DNA from: CAWBLP01 sp963789495
GTDB lineage: Bacteria; Pseudomonadota; Alphaproteobacteria; Acetobacterales; Acetobacteraceae
DNA: 64,000 nucleotides
Assembly: GCA_963789495.1 (NCBI GenBank)
Contig: CAWBLP010000031.1
Location: forward strand, 62,001 to 126,000
Direction of reading: 5' to 3'
Position 1 is the stretch's first letter, and each line of letters opens with the position of its first letter. This document shows, piece by piece, positions 8,650 through 16,909 of the stretch. Both the position numbers and the translations under genes were made by a program. Below the pieces are notes generated by a model. That model was not told where the DNA came from, ran no database searches, and worked only from the letters and a program-made list of their open reading frames with translations.

Positions 8650-8898
8650 ATGTCTCGCATTATTGCGACGACGCTGGTCCTGTCCGGTCTCGGATTGGCG
8701 CTGGCAGGCTGCGGCTACAGTACCGGCGATCGCGCCGCTTCGGGCGGTTTGCTGGGGGCGGGCGCCGGCGCCGCGATCGGCGCCGTCACCGGCGGCAGTC
8801 CGCTGACCGGCGCGCTGATCGGCGGTGCCGCCGGAGCCGTCGGGGGCGCGGTGACCAGCCACAACGATGTCAACCTGGGCCGTCCAGTCTGGCGCTGA
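8650..8898 (+). CDS. Glycine-zipper outer-membrane lipoprotein, small
   Basis: An 82-residue lipoprotein. The signal peptide MSRIIATTLVLSGLGLALAGC ends in the lipobox LALAGC, so Cys is the lipidated residue. The mature part is a glycine zipper (GLLGAGAGAAIGAVTGGS, ALIGGAAGAVGGAV) like that of YMGG/OmpA-associated small lipoproteins, which pack against membranes. The frame is open further upstream, but only this ATG gives a signal peptide. It heads a run of very small same-strand genes. Function unknown, probably envelope stress. Confidence 0.75.
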   Translation: MSRIIATTLVLSGLGLALAGCGYSTGDRAASGGLLGAGAGAAIGAVTGGSPLTGALIGGAAGAVGGAVTSHNDVNLGRPVWR

Positions 8899-8950
8899 TG
8901 CCAGCCGCCGGCCTGCAAGCGATTTCCCTCTCAATCCAAGGATCTCCACC

Positions 8951-9103
8951 ATGAACGGCAAACTCTCGATAGCCCTCGCCCTGCTCGTGCTGATCGGTGC
9001 CGCCCCCTTGCTCGGCGCATGCCACACCACGGCGGGCGCCGGCCAGGACCTTTCCGCCACCGGCCATGCGGTGACGCACAGCGCCGAGAAGAACACGCCG
9101 TAA
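8951..9103 (+). CDS. Entericidin-like small lipoprotein
   Basis: A 50-residue lipoprotein: hydrophobic signal peptide, lipobox LLGAC and a mature tail TTAGAGQDLSATGHAVTHSA that follows the entericidin EcnA/EcnB pattern (C-N-T-x-x-G-x-G-x-D). In enteric bacteria these form a small toxin/antidote lipoprotein pair under stationary-phase control. Only one member is seen here, so no toxin role is claimed. An AAGGATCT ribosome-binding stretch precedes the ATG. Confidence 0.75.
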   Translation: MNGKLSIALALLVLIGAAPLLGACHTTAGAGQDLSATGHAVTHSAEKNTP

Positions 9104-9150
9104 GCGCGCGGCGCGATCGGACGAACACCTGAACCACGGGGAGACCGGCT

Positions 9151-9288
9151 TTGGCCAAGGACCGCAATCGAGGCAATCGCGAAGCCAAGAAACCGAAGGC
9201 GACGAAGAAGCCGGTGCAGACCGGCTCCACCTTCCTGCGTCCGCCGCCGCCGGTCGCTCAGCCGACGACGAAGCAAGGGAACAAGTAA
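9151..9288 (+). CDS. Very short basic protein with TTG start
   Basis: A 45-residue Lys/Arg/Pro-rich protein beginning MAKDRNRGNREAKKPKATKK, read from TTG at 9151 with GGGGAGA shortly upstream. The same style of short basic protein (MAKDRNR...REAKKPK) is widespread in alphaproteobacteria without assigned function. It has no membrane segment and is probably disordered. Its stop is followed directly by the ATG of the CsbD-like gene (1 bp between), so the two are likely co-translated. Confidence 0.6.
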   Translation: MAKDRNRGNREAKKPKATKKPVQTGSTFLRPPPPVAQPTTKQGNK

Positions 9289-9289
9289 C

Positions 9290-9460
9290 ATGGCCCTGGA
9301 CAGATTCGTCCTGGCGGCGAGGCAGATGATCGGCTGCGCCAGAAGCGCCGTCGGCAGGATCATCGGCGCCGCCGGCCCACAGGCCGACGGCAAGGCCACA
9401 CCGTCCAACGACAAGGTTCAAAACGCTGCGGGAAGCGCCAAGGACCGGCTGAAACACTGA
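9290..9460 (+). CDS. CsbD-like stress-response small protein
   Basis: A 56-residue protein with the CsbD layout: RFVLAARQMIGCARSAVGRI, then GPQADGKATPSNDKVQNAAG and AKDRLKH, compared with the family pattern D-x-x-x-G-x-x-K-Q-x-x-G-x-x-K-x-x-x-G-K/R. Several of the usual Lys/Gly positions are replaced (Cys in the first helix), so it is a divergent member. Family members are abundant under general stress; their molecular role is unclear. The stop codon TGA abuts the left end of an IS630-family element. Confidence 0.65.
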   Translation: MALDRFVLAARQMIGCARSAVGRIIGAAGPQADGKATPSNDKVQNAAGSAKDRLKH

Positions 9461-10686
9461 TACCCCGAGTCATTGAAATTGCGGGTAGAGCCGCTTGAGC
9501 TTGACGCGGGCGTCCGCGTTGGTGAACTGCCAATCGGCCTTGGCGTGCCTTTTGTTGCGGTTCTGCTGCCATGCGGCGATCTCTTGGGTCAGCGTCGGTT
9601 TGTCGGGGATTCGCCGGTCCAGGCATTGTCTTGACAGCACGCTGATTTCGCACTCGGCCATATCCAGCCAGCTTCCGTGCTTGGGTGTGTAATGCCACTC
9701 GAACCGTTCCACGAGCCGGCGGGCTTCCGCGGGCGGAAAGGCCTCGTACAGCGACGCGGGTTTGTGCGTGCTGAGATTGTCTTGGATCAGAACGATCTTC
9801 TCGGCGCCAGGGAAGTGGATGTCGGACACCTCCTTGAGGACCTGGGCGTAATCGGCGGCGGCGTGGCGGTCTGTGACCTTGACGTGCCGCCATCCCTCCA
9901 GCGGCGCGAACAGCATGAACAGGTTTGCCGTGCCGTTACGCTCATACTCGTAGTCGACGCGCGAGGGATGCCCTGGCTTCGCCTGGATCGGCACGCGCGT
10001 CTCTGCGATCAGTTGCTTTGACGTCTCGTCCAGGCAAACCACCGGGCGCGCTGGGTCGTGCGGGCGCTGATAGACTTCGAGTACGTCCTCCATGGCGGCT
10101 ACGAAGGCCGCGCTGGCGTCCGGCGGAATGACCCATTGTTCTTGCAGGTGGGGCTTGAGAGCGTTTTTTTTAGCGTCCGCCCGATCGTGTTGTCGCTGGC
10201 ACGCTCGACGATCTTCAGTTCGACGACCTGTTCTTCCAGCAGTTCAAGGGTCCAGCGCGACCGCCCCCTTGGCGGCTCGCCGCACGCCAGGGCGATCAGC
10301 TTGGCCTCGGCGGCCCCGTCGAAGATGCGTGGCCGGGCCGAGGCGGGCGAATATTTGTGTGTCAGGGCCGCGTCCAGGCCTTCCTCCACAAGCCGCTGGC
10401 GGGTCCGAAGGATCGTGTCGGTGCTGGTGTCCAACGCCTCGGCAATCCGGTTGTCGGGCCATCCCTCGCCCGCCTCGGAGACGTCGGCCTTCAGCAGGAT
10501 ACGCGCCTTGAGAAGCTTGCGTGCCGGATGCTTGCCTGTTGCGATGAGCGCGTTCAGCCGATCGCGCTCATCATCGCTCAGTCTGACGATGTGCTTCCTG
10601 GCAGTCTGTTTCCTTGTCACAAATCGGCTCCGTCATTGCCAGGGCATCGATTCGAAGTTTAACCGCTGAGTCAATGACGTAGGGTA
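9461..10686 (-). mobile_element. IS630-family insertion sequence, copy 1 (1226 bp)
   Basis: The element runs from TACCCCGAGTCATTGA at 9461 to the complement of TACCCTACGTCATTGA at 10686. These terminal inverted repeats match at about 14 of the first 16 bases and include the flanking TA dinucleotides typical of IS630/Tc1-type insertion. It contains a single transposase gene on the reverse strand split into two frames. A second copy follows after only CTAG. The copies differ at one visible position (10625, C versus T), so the duplication is recent. Confidence 0.93.
9470..10620 (-). CDS. IS630-family transposase, two frames joined at an A8 slippery run (copy 1)
   Basis: The upstream frame (10099-10620, 173 residues) begins MTRKQTARKHIVRLSDDERD and holds the helix-turn-helix region (NRIAEALDTSTDTILRTRQ). 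The downstream frame (to 9470) holds the DDE catalytic domain: Asp in VVCLDETSKQ, Asp in IVLIQDNLSTH and Glu in SWLDMAECEI. On the coding strand eight A residues (10164-10171) lie at the junction. A -1 shift there turns RTLKKTLSS into LKKNALKPHLQEQWVIPP, restoring the normal IS630 sequence and giving about 383 residues. The identical run in both copies supports programmed frameshifting or transcriptional slippage rather than decay. Confidence 0.88.
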
Positions 10687-10690
10687 CTAG

Positions 10691-11916
10691 TACCCCGAGT
10701 CATTGAAATTGCGGGTAGAGCCGCTTGAGCTTGACGCGGGCGTCCGCGTTGGTGAACTGCCAATCGGCCTTGGCGTGCCTTTTGTTGCGGTTCTGCTGCC
10801 ATGCGGCGATCTCTTGGGTCAGCGTCGGTTTGTCGGGGATTCGCCGGTCCAGGCATTGTCTTGACAGCACGCTGATTTCGCACTCGGCCATATCCAGCCA
10901 GCTTCCGTGCTTGGGTGTGTAATGCCACTCGAACCGTTCCACGAGCCGGCGGGCTTCCGCGGGCGGAAAGGCCTCGTACAGCGACGCGGGTTTGTGCGTG
11001 CTGAGATTGTCTTGGATCAGAACGATCTTCTCGGCGCCAGGGAAGTGGATGTCGGACACCTCCTTGAGGACCTGGGCGTAATCGGCGGCGGCGTGGCGGT
11101 CTGTGACCTTGACGTGCCGCCATCCCTCCAGCGGCGCGAACAGCATGAACAGGTTTGCCGTGCCGTTACGCTCATACTCGTAGTCGACGCGCGAGGGATG
11201 CCCTGGCTTCGCCTGGATCGGCACGCGCGTCTCTGCGATCAGTTGCTTTGACGTCTCGTCCAGGCAAACCACCGGGCGCGCTGGGTCGTGCGGGCGCTGA
11301 TAGACTTCGAGTACGTCCTCCATGGCGGCTACGAAGGCCGCGCTGGCGTCCGGCGGAATGACCCATTGTTCTTGCAGGTGGGGCTTGAGAGCGTTTTTTT
11401 TAGCGTCCGCCCGATCGTGTTGTCGCTGGCACGCTCGACGATCTTCAGTTCGACGACCTGTTCTTCCAGCAGTTCAAGGGTCCAGCGCGACCGCCCCCTT
11501 GGCGGCTCGCCGCACGCCAGGGCGATCAGCTTGGCCTCGGCGGCCCCGTCGAAGATGCGTGGCCGGGCCGAGGCGGGCGAATATTTGTGTGTCAGGGCCG
11601 CGTCCAGGCCTTCCTCCACAAGCCGCTGGCGGGTCCGAAGGATCGTGTCGGTGCTGGTGTCCAACGCCTCGGCAATCCGGTTGTCGGGCCATCCCTCGCC
11701 CGCCTCGGAGACGTCGGCCTTCAGCAGGATACGCGCCTTGAGAAGCTTGCGTGCCGGATGCTTGCCTGTTGCGATGAGCGCGTTCAGCCGATCGCGCTCA
11801 TCATCGCTCAGTCTGACGATGTGCTTCCTGGCAGTCTGTTTCCTTGTCACAAATTGGCTCCGTCATTGCCAGGGCATCGATTCGAAGTTTAACCGCTGAG
11901 TCAATGACGTAGGGTA
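10691..11916 (-). mobile_element. IS630-family insertion sequence, copy 2 (1226 bp)
   Basis: Same length, ends and orientation as the element at 9461-10686, offset by 1230 bp. Removing both elements (with one TA each) leaves TGA-TACTAGTA-TGAGGAAGG, so each copy appears to have entered one of the two TA steps of the palindrome TACTAGTA. The right end lies only 17 bp before the ATG of the DUF3309-type gene and leaves its ribosome-binding site (GAGGAAGG) intact. Confidence 0.93.
10700..11850 (-). CDS. IS630-family transposase, two frames joined at an A8 slippery run (copy 2)
   Basis: Amino-acid sequence identical to copy 1 in both frames (11329-11850 for the N-terminal DNA-binding part, to 10700 for the DDE domain). 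The A8 run is at 11394-11401. It is presumably functional to the same extent as copy 1. Confidence 0.88.
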
Positions 11917-11933
11917 TGAGGAAGGTTCAGGTC

Positions 11934-12085
11934 ATGCCCACGCTGCTTCTCATCGGACCATCCTGTTGCTGATCGGCGCGCTGCCGACCTGGCCGCACAG
12001 CGTCCATTGGGGCTACCTCCCCAGCGGCGGACTGGGTCTGGTGCTGATTATTGTGGTGGGACTTATTCTCGTCGGCCGTATCTGA
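11934..12085 (+). pseudogene. DUF3309-type small membrane protein, frameshifted near the start
   Basis: The reading frame ILLLIGALPTWPHS, WGYLPSGGLGLVLI, LILVGRI is the DUF3309 signature, a roughly 50-residue hydrophobic protein widespread in alphaproteobacteria and linked to general stress. It has no start codon in that frame. The ATG at 11934, preceded by GAGGAAGG, begins MPTLLLI in another frame. Removing two bases near 11954-11957 joins them into a normal 49-residue protein. The gene probably belonged to an operon with csbD, now separated by two IS elements. Frameshift or sequence error cannot be distinguished here. Confidence 0.7.
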
Positions 12086-12253
12086 CCCTGATCACGATCG
12101 CACACCCTTCTCTCGAAGGCATCGGAGGCGGCAGCCAACGGGCCTGAGGCTGCACGGGCGGCGACGGGCGCATCGGTGGAATGCGCAGCGTCGCTGCTGG
12201 ACCCATCCCCCATCCGGGCAGAAATAGCGGCGACGCCCCGTCAGGAGCCGCCG

Positions 12254-13345
12254 ATGCCCATCATCACCTCGCTCGAGACCGGCCTGTATCGCATCAAGCT
12301 GCCGGTGCCGCTGTCGGATTCCACGCACGGCACGATGACGCATTTCGAGCTCGTCACCGTCCGCCTGCGTGACAGCGACGGCGTGGAAGGCATCGGCTAC
12401 ACCTACACCACCGGTGCCGGCGGCGTGGCGGTGCACGCCCTGATCGATCAGGGGCTGCGGCCGGTGCTGCAAGGCGCCGATCCCGACCGGATCGAGGCGC
12501 TGTGGCAGACCATGTGGTGGCGCCTGCACTACGGCGGACGCGGCGGCAGCGTCAGTCTTGCGGTGTCGGCCTGCGACATCGCGCTGTGGGACCTGAAGGC
12601 GCGCCGGCTCAACACGCCGCTCTGGCGCCTGCTCGGCGGCTACGATCCGGCGGTGCCCTGCTATGCCGGCGGCATCGACCTGGAATTCACGCTCGATGCG
12701 CTGCTGAAGCAGACCGACGACAACCTGGCAAAGGGTTTCCGCGCCATCAAGATGAAGGTCGGCCGCGCACGCCTGTCGGAAGACGTGGCGCGGGTGCGCG
12801 CGATGCGCAAACATCTCGGCGCCGATTTCCCGCTGATGGTCGATGCCAACATGCGCTGGACGGTGGACGAGGCGATCCGCGCCGCGCGCGCGCTTCCAGG
12901 ACCAGAACCTGGTCTGGCTGGAGGAGCCCACCATCCCCGACGACGTCGCCGGCCATGCCCGCATCGTGCGCGACGGCGGCGTGCCGATCGCGACCGGAGA
13001 AAACCTGCACACGCTGCACGAATTCACCGCAGATGATCGCCGCCGGCGGCGTGACCTTCCCGGAACCGGACGTGACCAATTGCGGCGGCGTCACCGTGTT
13101 CATGAAGGTCGCGCATCTGGCGGAGGCGCATAACCTGCCGCTTGACCTCACACGGCGCGCACGACCTGACGGTGCACCTGCTCGCCGCGGCACCGAACCG
13201 GTCGTATCTGGAAGTGCACGGCTTCGGCCTGGACCGCTACATCGCGGCACCGATCGCCATCCGCGACGGTAAGGCGCTGGCGCCGGATACGCCAGGCCAC
13301 GGCGTTGCATTCGACTGGGCGGCGCTGGAGAACATCAGGGCCTGA
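12254..13345 (+). pseudogene. Mandelate racemase/muconate-lactonizing enzyme family (enolase superfamily), three +1 frameshifts
   Basis: The protein is a roughly 363-residue enolase-superfamily enzyme split over three frames. The N-terminal capping domain and barrel start read from ATG 12254 (VSACDIALWDLKARRLNTP, then FRAIKMKVGRARLSED with the KxK catalytic pair, and LMVDANMRWTVDEA with the first metal Asp). Removing one base near 12893 continues as FQDQNLVWLEEPTIPDD (metal Glu). Removing one near 13029 gives TQMIAAGGVTFPEPDVTNCG, and one near 13142 gives LTSHGAHDLTVHLLAA (catalytic His region). No in-frame stop or damaged motif is otherwise visible. Family members abstract a proton alpha to a carboxylate; the substrate is unknown. 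Either a sequence error cluster or very recent inactivation. Confidence 0.8.
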
Positions 13346-13362
13346 GGGAAGGAGAACGCTGC

Positions 13363-14331
13363 ATGGCTGACGCAATCAATCCGCTCGATCCCGCGCTGTT
13401 CCATCCCGACGCGGTTTCCGCGGACACGACGGCGCTGAACGAGACGATGGTGAAGCTGCTGACCCCCCTGCCGGACTGGTGGGTGGTGGGCGCCGCCGCC
13501 ACCCGCGCGGCGCGGCGGCGGGGGGACGGGCCGTTCCCGCCCCCGGTTTTCTCGGACCGCGCGCGGACCCTCTCGATCCCGGGCAAGGATGGCAACCAGA
13601 TCCCGTTGCGCATCATCGCGCCGGACACGCCGCGCGGCGTCTATCTGCACATCCATGGCGGCGGCTGGGTGCTGGGTGCCGCCGATCTGCAGGACCCGAT
13701 GCTGGAACGGGTTGCCGAGGCCACCGGGCTCGCGGTGGTCAGCGTGGAGTACCGCCTGGCGCCGGAACATCCGTATCCGGCCGGCCCCGATGATTGCGAA
13801 TCCGCCGCGTTGTGGCTGATCGGCAATGCGCAGGCCGAATTTGGCACCGACGTGCTGACGGTGGGGGGTGAATCGGCGGGCGGCCATCTGTCGGCGGCGA
13901 CGGTGCTGCGGATGCGCGACCGGCACGGCTATACGGGTTTCCGCGGCGCCAACCTGGTGTACGGCGCGTTCGACATGGCGATGACGCCGAGCCAGAGACG
14001 ATTTGGCGATCGTAGACTGGTGCTGCGAACCATCGACATCGTGCAGTTCGCCAATGCGTTCCTGCCGAATGTGCCGGACCGGCGCGATCCCGACATCTCG
14101 CCACTTTATGCGGATCTGACTGGGCTGTGCCCGGCGCTGTTCAGTGTCGGCACGGCGGATGCGTTGCTGGACGATACGCTGTTCATGCATGGGCGGTGGC
14201 TGGCGGCGGCGAATGCGGCGGAACTCGCGATCTATCCCGGCGGCGCGCACGGCTTCACGCTGTTTCCCAACACGCTGGCAGAGCAGGCGGAGGCGAGGAT
14301 GCACGCGTTTCTGCGACGCGTCACTGCGTAG
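13363..14331 (+). CDS. Alpha/beta-hydrolase, hormone-sensitive-lipase-type esterase
   Basis: A 322-residue cytoplasmic hydrolase. The oxyanion-hole motif HIHGGGWVLG lies near residue 90. The nucleophile elbow is GGESAGG near residue 170, the acid is in FSVGTADALLDD and the catalytic His in YPGGAHGFTLF. This is the HSL/BD-FAE-type esterase family acting on short-chain esters. The GESAG elbow (instead of GDSAG) is a known variant. It begins 17 bp after the enolase-family gene with AAGGAGAA upstream, so the two are probably one operon, perhaps hydrolysing an ester or lactone formed in the same pathway. Confidence 0.88.
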   Translation: MADAINPLDPALFHPDAVSADTTALNETMVKLLTPLPDWWVVGAAATRAARRRGDGPFPPPVFSDRARTLSIPGKDGNQIPLRIIAPDTPRGVYLHIHGGGWVLGAADLQDPMLERVAEATGLAVVSVEYRLAPEHPYPAGPDDCESAALWLIGNAQAEFGTDVLTVGGESAGGHLSAATVLRMRDRHGYTGFRGANLVYGAFDMAMTPSQRRFGDRRLVLRTIDIVQFANAFLPNVPDRRDPDISPLYADLTGLCPALFSVGTADALLDDTLFMHGRWLAAANAAELAIYPGGAHGFTLFPNTLAEQAEARMHAFLRRVTA

Positions 14332-14382
14332 CGGGACGGTGCCCCAGGCGGATTGAGGCCGCACCCGTCCCGTCACGGCGGG

Positions 14383-14477
14383 CTCCCGTGTCAGGGCCAG
14401 GCTCCCGTGTCAGGGCCAGGCTCCCGTGTCAGGGCCAGGCTCCCGCGTCAGGGCTGGGCTCCCGTGTCTTGGCCGGG
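14383..14477 (+). repeat. 19-bp minisatellite, five units
   Basis: Five head-to-tail copies of CTCCCGTGTCAGGGCCAGG: units 1-3 are identical, units 4 and 5 carry two to four changes. It lies in the 358-bp gap between the convergent esterase and hpf genes. There are no spacers, so it is not a CRISPR array. The rest of this gap (14332-14689) shows no gene. Confidence 0.9.
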
Positions 14478-14689
14478 CCTGAGCCCATCGGCACCCGGAT
14501 AGAAACCCGCGGAGGAGAAGGTTTTCTCCGCCGCCCGCGAGAGAAGCCTGCGTCATACAGGCCACCGGTGGCAGCTGTCGTGTCGACAGAGGGGCTTGCG
14601 CTGGGTCTTGCGCCCGGAACGACGGGGAGTTGTCAGCGGGAACGCGTCGAGGCGTCGGGGGCACGGCTCCCGTCAGGACAGCCGGCGCG

Positions 14690-15280
14690 TTACGCGTGCG
14701 CGGGATCGATCCAGCCGATATTCCCGTCGCTGCGCCGGTACACCACGTTCAGCTCTCCAGTGGCGCTGTTGCGGAACATGAAGACCGGCTGGTCCGCCAG
14801 ATCCATGCGCATCACCGCCTCGCTGACCGACAGGCGGCTGATCTCGGTCGGGTGTTCGGCGATCACGGTTGCGTAGGCGACCGCGGTCAGCGTGCCGTTC
14901 CCCTCCCCGGCTTCGGGCTCGCTGTCTTCCTGCTGCAGCACGTATTGCCGCGCCGCTTCCGGCCGCTCCCGATTGGCCAGGTCGCGCGCATGCTCGTTCA
15001 CCCGCCGCCGATAGCGGCGCAGACGCTTGGCAATGTGTTCGGCGGCGTCATCGAAGGCCCCGTTGGCGTCCGCCGCCTCGCCCTCACCGCGCAGGCGCAG
15101 GCCGCGCCCGGCGTGGACATTGATGTCGCAGGTGAAGAAGCTTCGCGCCCGGCTGAAGGTGACCTGCGCCTCCAGCGCGTGATCGAAGAACTTGGCGGCA
15201 ATGGTTTCCATATGCGTCGAGACGCGGGTACGCAACGCATCGGACAAGTCCAGCTGCTTACCGGAAACCGTAATCTGCAT
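14690..15280 (-). CDS. hpf: Ribosome hibernation promoting factor, long form
   Basis: A 196-residue protein that dimerises 70S ribosomes into inactive 100S particles in stationary phase. The N-terminal domain MQITVSGKQLDLSDALRTRV through FDDAAEHIAKRLRRYRRRVN is the S30AE/HPF fold. A variable linker (about residues 110-140) leads to the C-terminal dimerisation domain (EISRLSVSEAVMRMDLADQP, VFMFRNSATGELNVVYRRSDG), which marks the long form. The ATG at 15280 is chosen over upstream codons because of GGAGAAGC just before it and because family proteins begin at this point. It follows rpoN on the same strand, the standard rpoN–hpf order; the ptsN gene often found next is absent. Confidence 0.93.
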   Translation of the reverse strand: MQITVSGKQLDLSDALRTRVSTHMETIAAKFFDHALEAQVTFSRARSFFTCDINVHAGRGLRLRGEGEAADANGAFDDAAEHIAKRLRRYRRRVNEHARDLANRERPEAARQYVLQQEDSEPEAGEGNGTLTAVAYATVIAEHPTEISRLSVSEAVMRMDLADQPVFMFRNSATGELNVVYRRSDGNIGWIDPAHA

Positions 15281-15334
15281 CTGCTTCTCCCCTAGGGGAC
15301 CTGAGTGAGGACGCGGAATCGACCCCACCGGCTG

Positions 15335-16831
15335 TCAGGCCGGCACCGCCTTCTCCCGCCGGCGCTGCACTGAATTGGGGATGCGCAGCGCCTCCCGGTA
15401 TTTGGCCACGGTTCGGCGCGCAATGTCCACGCCCTCCCGTCGTAGAATCGCAACGATTGCATCGTCCGACAGGACGTCATCCGGCGGCTCCGCATTGATC
15501 AACTCGCGAATGCGATGGCGCACCGCCTCCGCACTGTGACTTTCGCCGTCGATACCCTGGATCGCCGTCGTGAAAAAATACTTAAGTTCAAATGTACCCC
15601 GTGGCGTCGCAATGTACTTGCTCGCGGTCACGCGGCTGACGGTGCTTTCGTGCAGCTCCACCGCCTCGGCGATATCACGCAGAATCAACGGTCGCAAATG
15701 CGTGATCCCGTGCCGCAGGAAGCCATCCTGCTGCCGCACGATCTCGGCCGCGACCTTCAGGATGGTCTGCGCCCGCTGCTGCAGCGATCGCACCAGCCAA
15801 TTCGCATTCGCCAGGCGTTCGGCGAGGAACGCCCGCTCCTCCTTGCGCACCTTCGGTGCCACGCGGGTATAGAACCGCTCGTTCACCAGCACACGCGGTA
15901 TGGTCTCCGGATTGAGCTCGATCAGCCACTCACCGTCCGGCAGCGGGCGCATCAGCAGGTCAGGCACCACGACCTGCGCCGGCCGGCTGTCGTAGCTCGC
16001 TCCCGGCTTCGGATCGAGCGCGCGGATCTCGCTGATCATCTCAGCCAGATCCTCGGAATCGACGCCGCACAGCGCGAGCAGCTTGCGCATCTCCCGCCGC
16101 GCCAGCAGTTCGAGATTGTCGAGCAGGATCTCGATCGCCGGGTCGTAGCGGTTCTTGTCGGCAAGCTGCGCGGCCAGACACTCCTTCAGGCTGCGCGCGA
16201 ACAGGCCGGGCGGATCGAACCGCATCATGCGGCTCCGCACCTGCTCCACCCGCTCCAGCGGGATCCCCATCGCCTCGGCGATCGCCATGGGTTCGGCCAG
16301 CAGCCGCCCGGCGGGACACAGCAGCGCAATCAGATGCGCGCCGATCATGCGGTCCACCGGATCGGCGAAGCTCAACCGCAGCTGCTCGCCCAGATACTCC
16401 CGCAGCGGAGGACGCTCATTGGCCAGGTCCTCGATGCCACGATCATCGGTTTCGAAGTCGCGGCTGCCGCCGGAGCTGGAGCGCGACATGCTGGCCGCGC
16501 CATCAGCCGGACCACCGGCGTCGTAGCTGTCGGTATAGTCAGCGTCGAGCGGCGCGGCCGCCTCGCTGGGCAGCGCATCGCCGCCGGTCCCTTCGACGGA
16601 GTCCGGCACGGTCTCCCGCCGCTCCGGCAGCTGGTCCAACGCCGCGCGCTCCGCGGGCGGTTCATCGACGCTTTCGTCGCGTTCCAGCAGCGGATTGCGC
16701 TCGAGCTCCTGCTCGACAAACGAGACGACCTCGATGTTCGAGTACTGCAACAGCTTGATCGCCTGACGCAACTGGGGCGTCATGACCAGGCTCTGCGTCT
16801 GCCGCAGGTCGAGGCGTGGGACTATAGCCAT
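15335..16831 (-). CDS. rpoN: RNA polymerase sigma-54 factor
   Basis: A 498-residue sigma factor recognising -24/-12 promoters and needing AAA+ activators. Region I (RQTQSLVMTPQLRQAIKLLQ) is glutamine-rich at the N-terminus. An acidic linker of region II (residues 50-150) follows, with many Asp/Glu and Ser. The core-binding region comes next. The C-terminal DNA-binding domain ends in the RpoN box ARRTVAKYREALRIPNS. Upstream lies lptB with a 78-bp gap; hpf follows 54 bp downstream. Confidence 0.96.
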   Translation of the reverse strand: MAIVPRLDLRQTQSLVMTPQLRQAIKLLQYSNIEVVSFVEQELERNPLLERDESVDEPPAERAALDQLPERRETVPDSVEGTGGDALPSEAAAPLDADYTDSYDAGGPADGAASMSRSSSGGSRDFETDDRGIEDLANERPPLREYLGEQLRLSFADPVDRMIGAHLIALLCPAGRLLAEPMAIAEAMGIPLERVEQVRSRMMRFDPPGLFARSLKECLAAQLADKNRYDPAIEILLDNLELLARREMRKLLALCGVDSEDLAEMISEIRALDPKPGASYDSRPAQVVVPDLLMRPLPDGEWLIELNPETIPRVLVNERFYTRVAPKVRKEERAFLAERLANANWLVRSLQQRAQTILKVAAEIVRQQDGFLRHGITHLRPLILRDIAEAVELHESTVSRVTASKYIATPRGTFELKYFFTTAIQGIDGESHSAEAVRHRIRELINAEPPDDVLSDDAIVAILRREGVDIARRTVAKYREALRIPNSVQRRREKAVPA

Positions 16832-16909
16832 GGCAAGGAGTTATCTGGCGATTCGGGGCGGGTCAAACAGATTCATCCAGTCAGCATGCAAGAAGCGTGC
16901 TAACAACAC

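Noticed and set aside
9470..10620. Transposase as a decayed pseudogene because of its frame break
   Set aside because: Two nearly identical copies keep both frames intact and join at an A8 run, which fits programmed frameshifting better than decay.
9461..11916. Composite transposon formed by two IS630 copies
   Set aside because: Only four bases (CTAG) lie between the copies, so no cargo exists.
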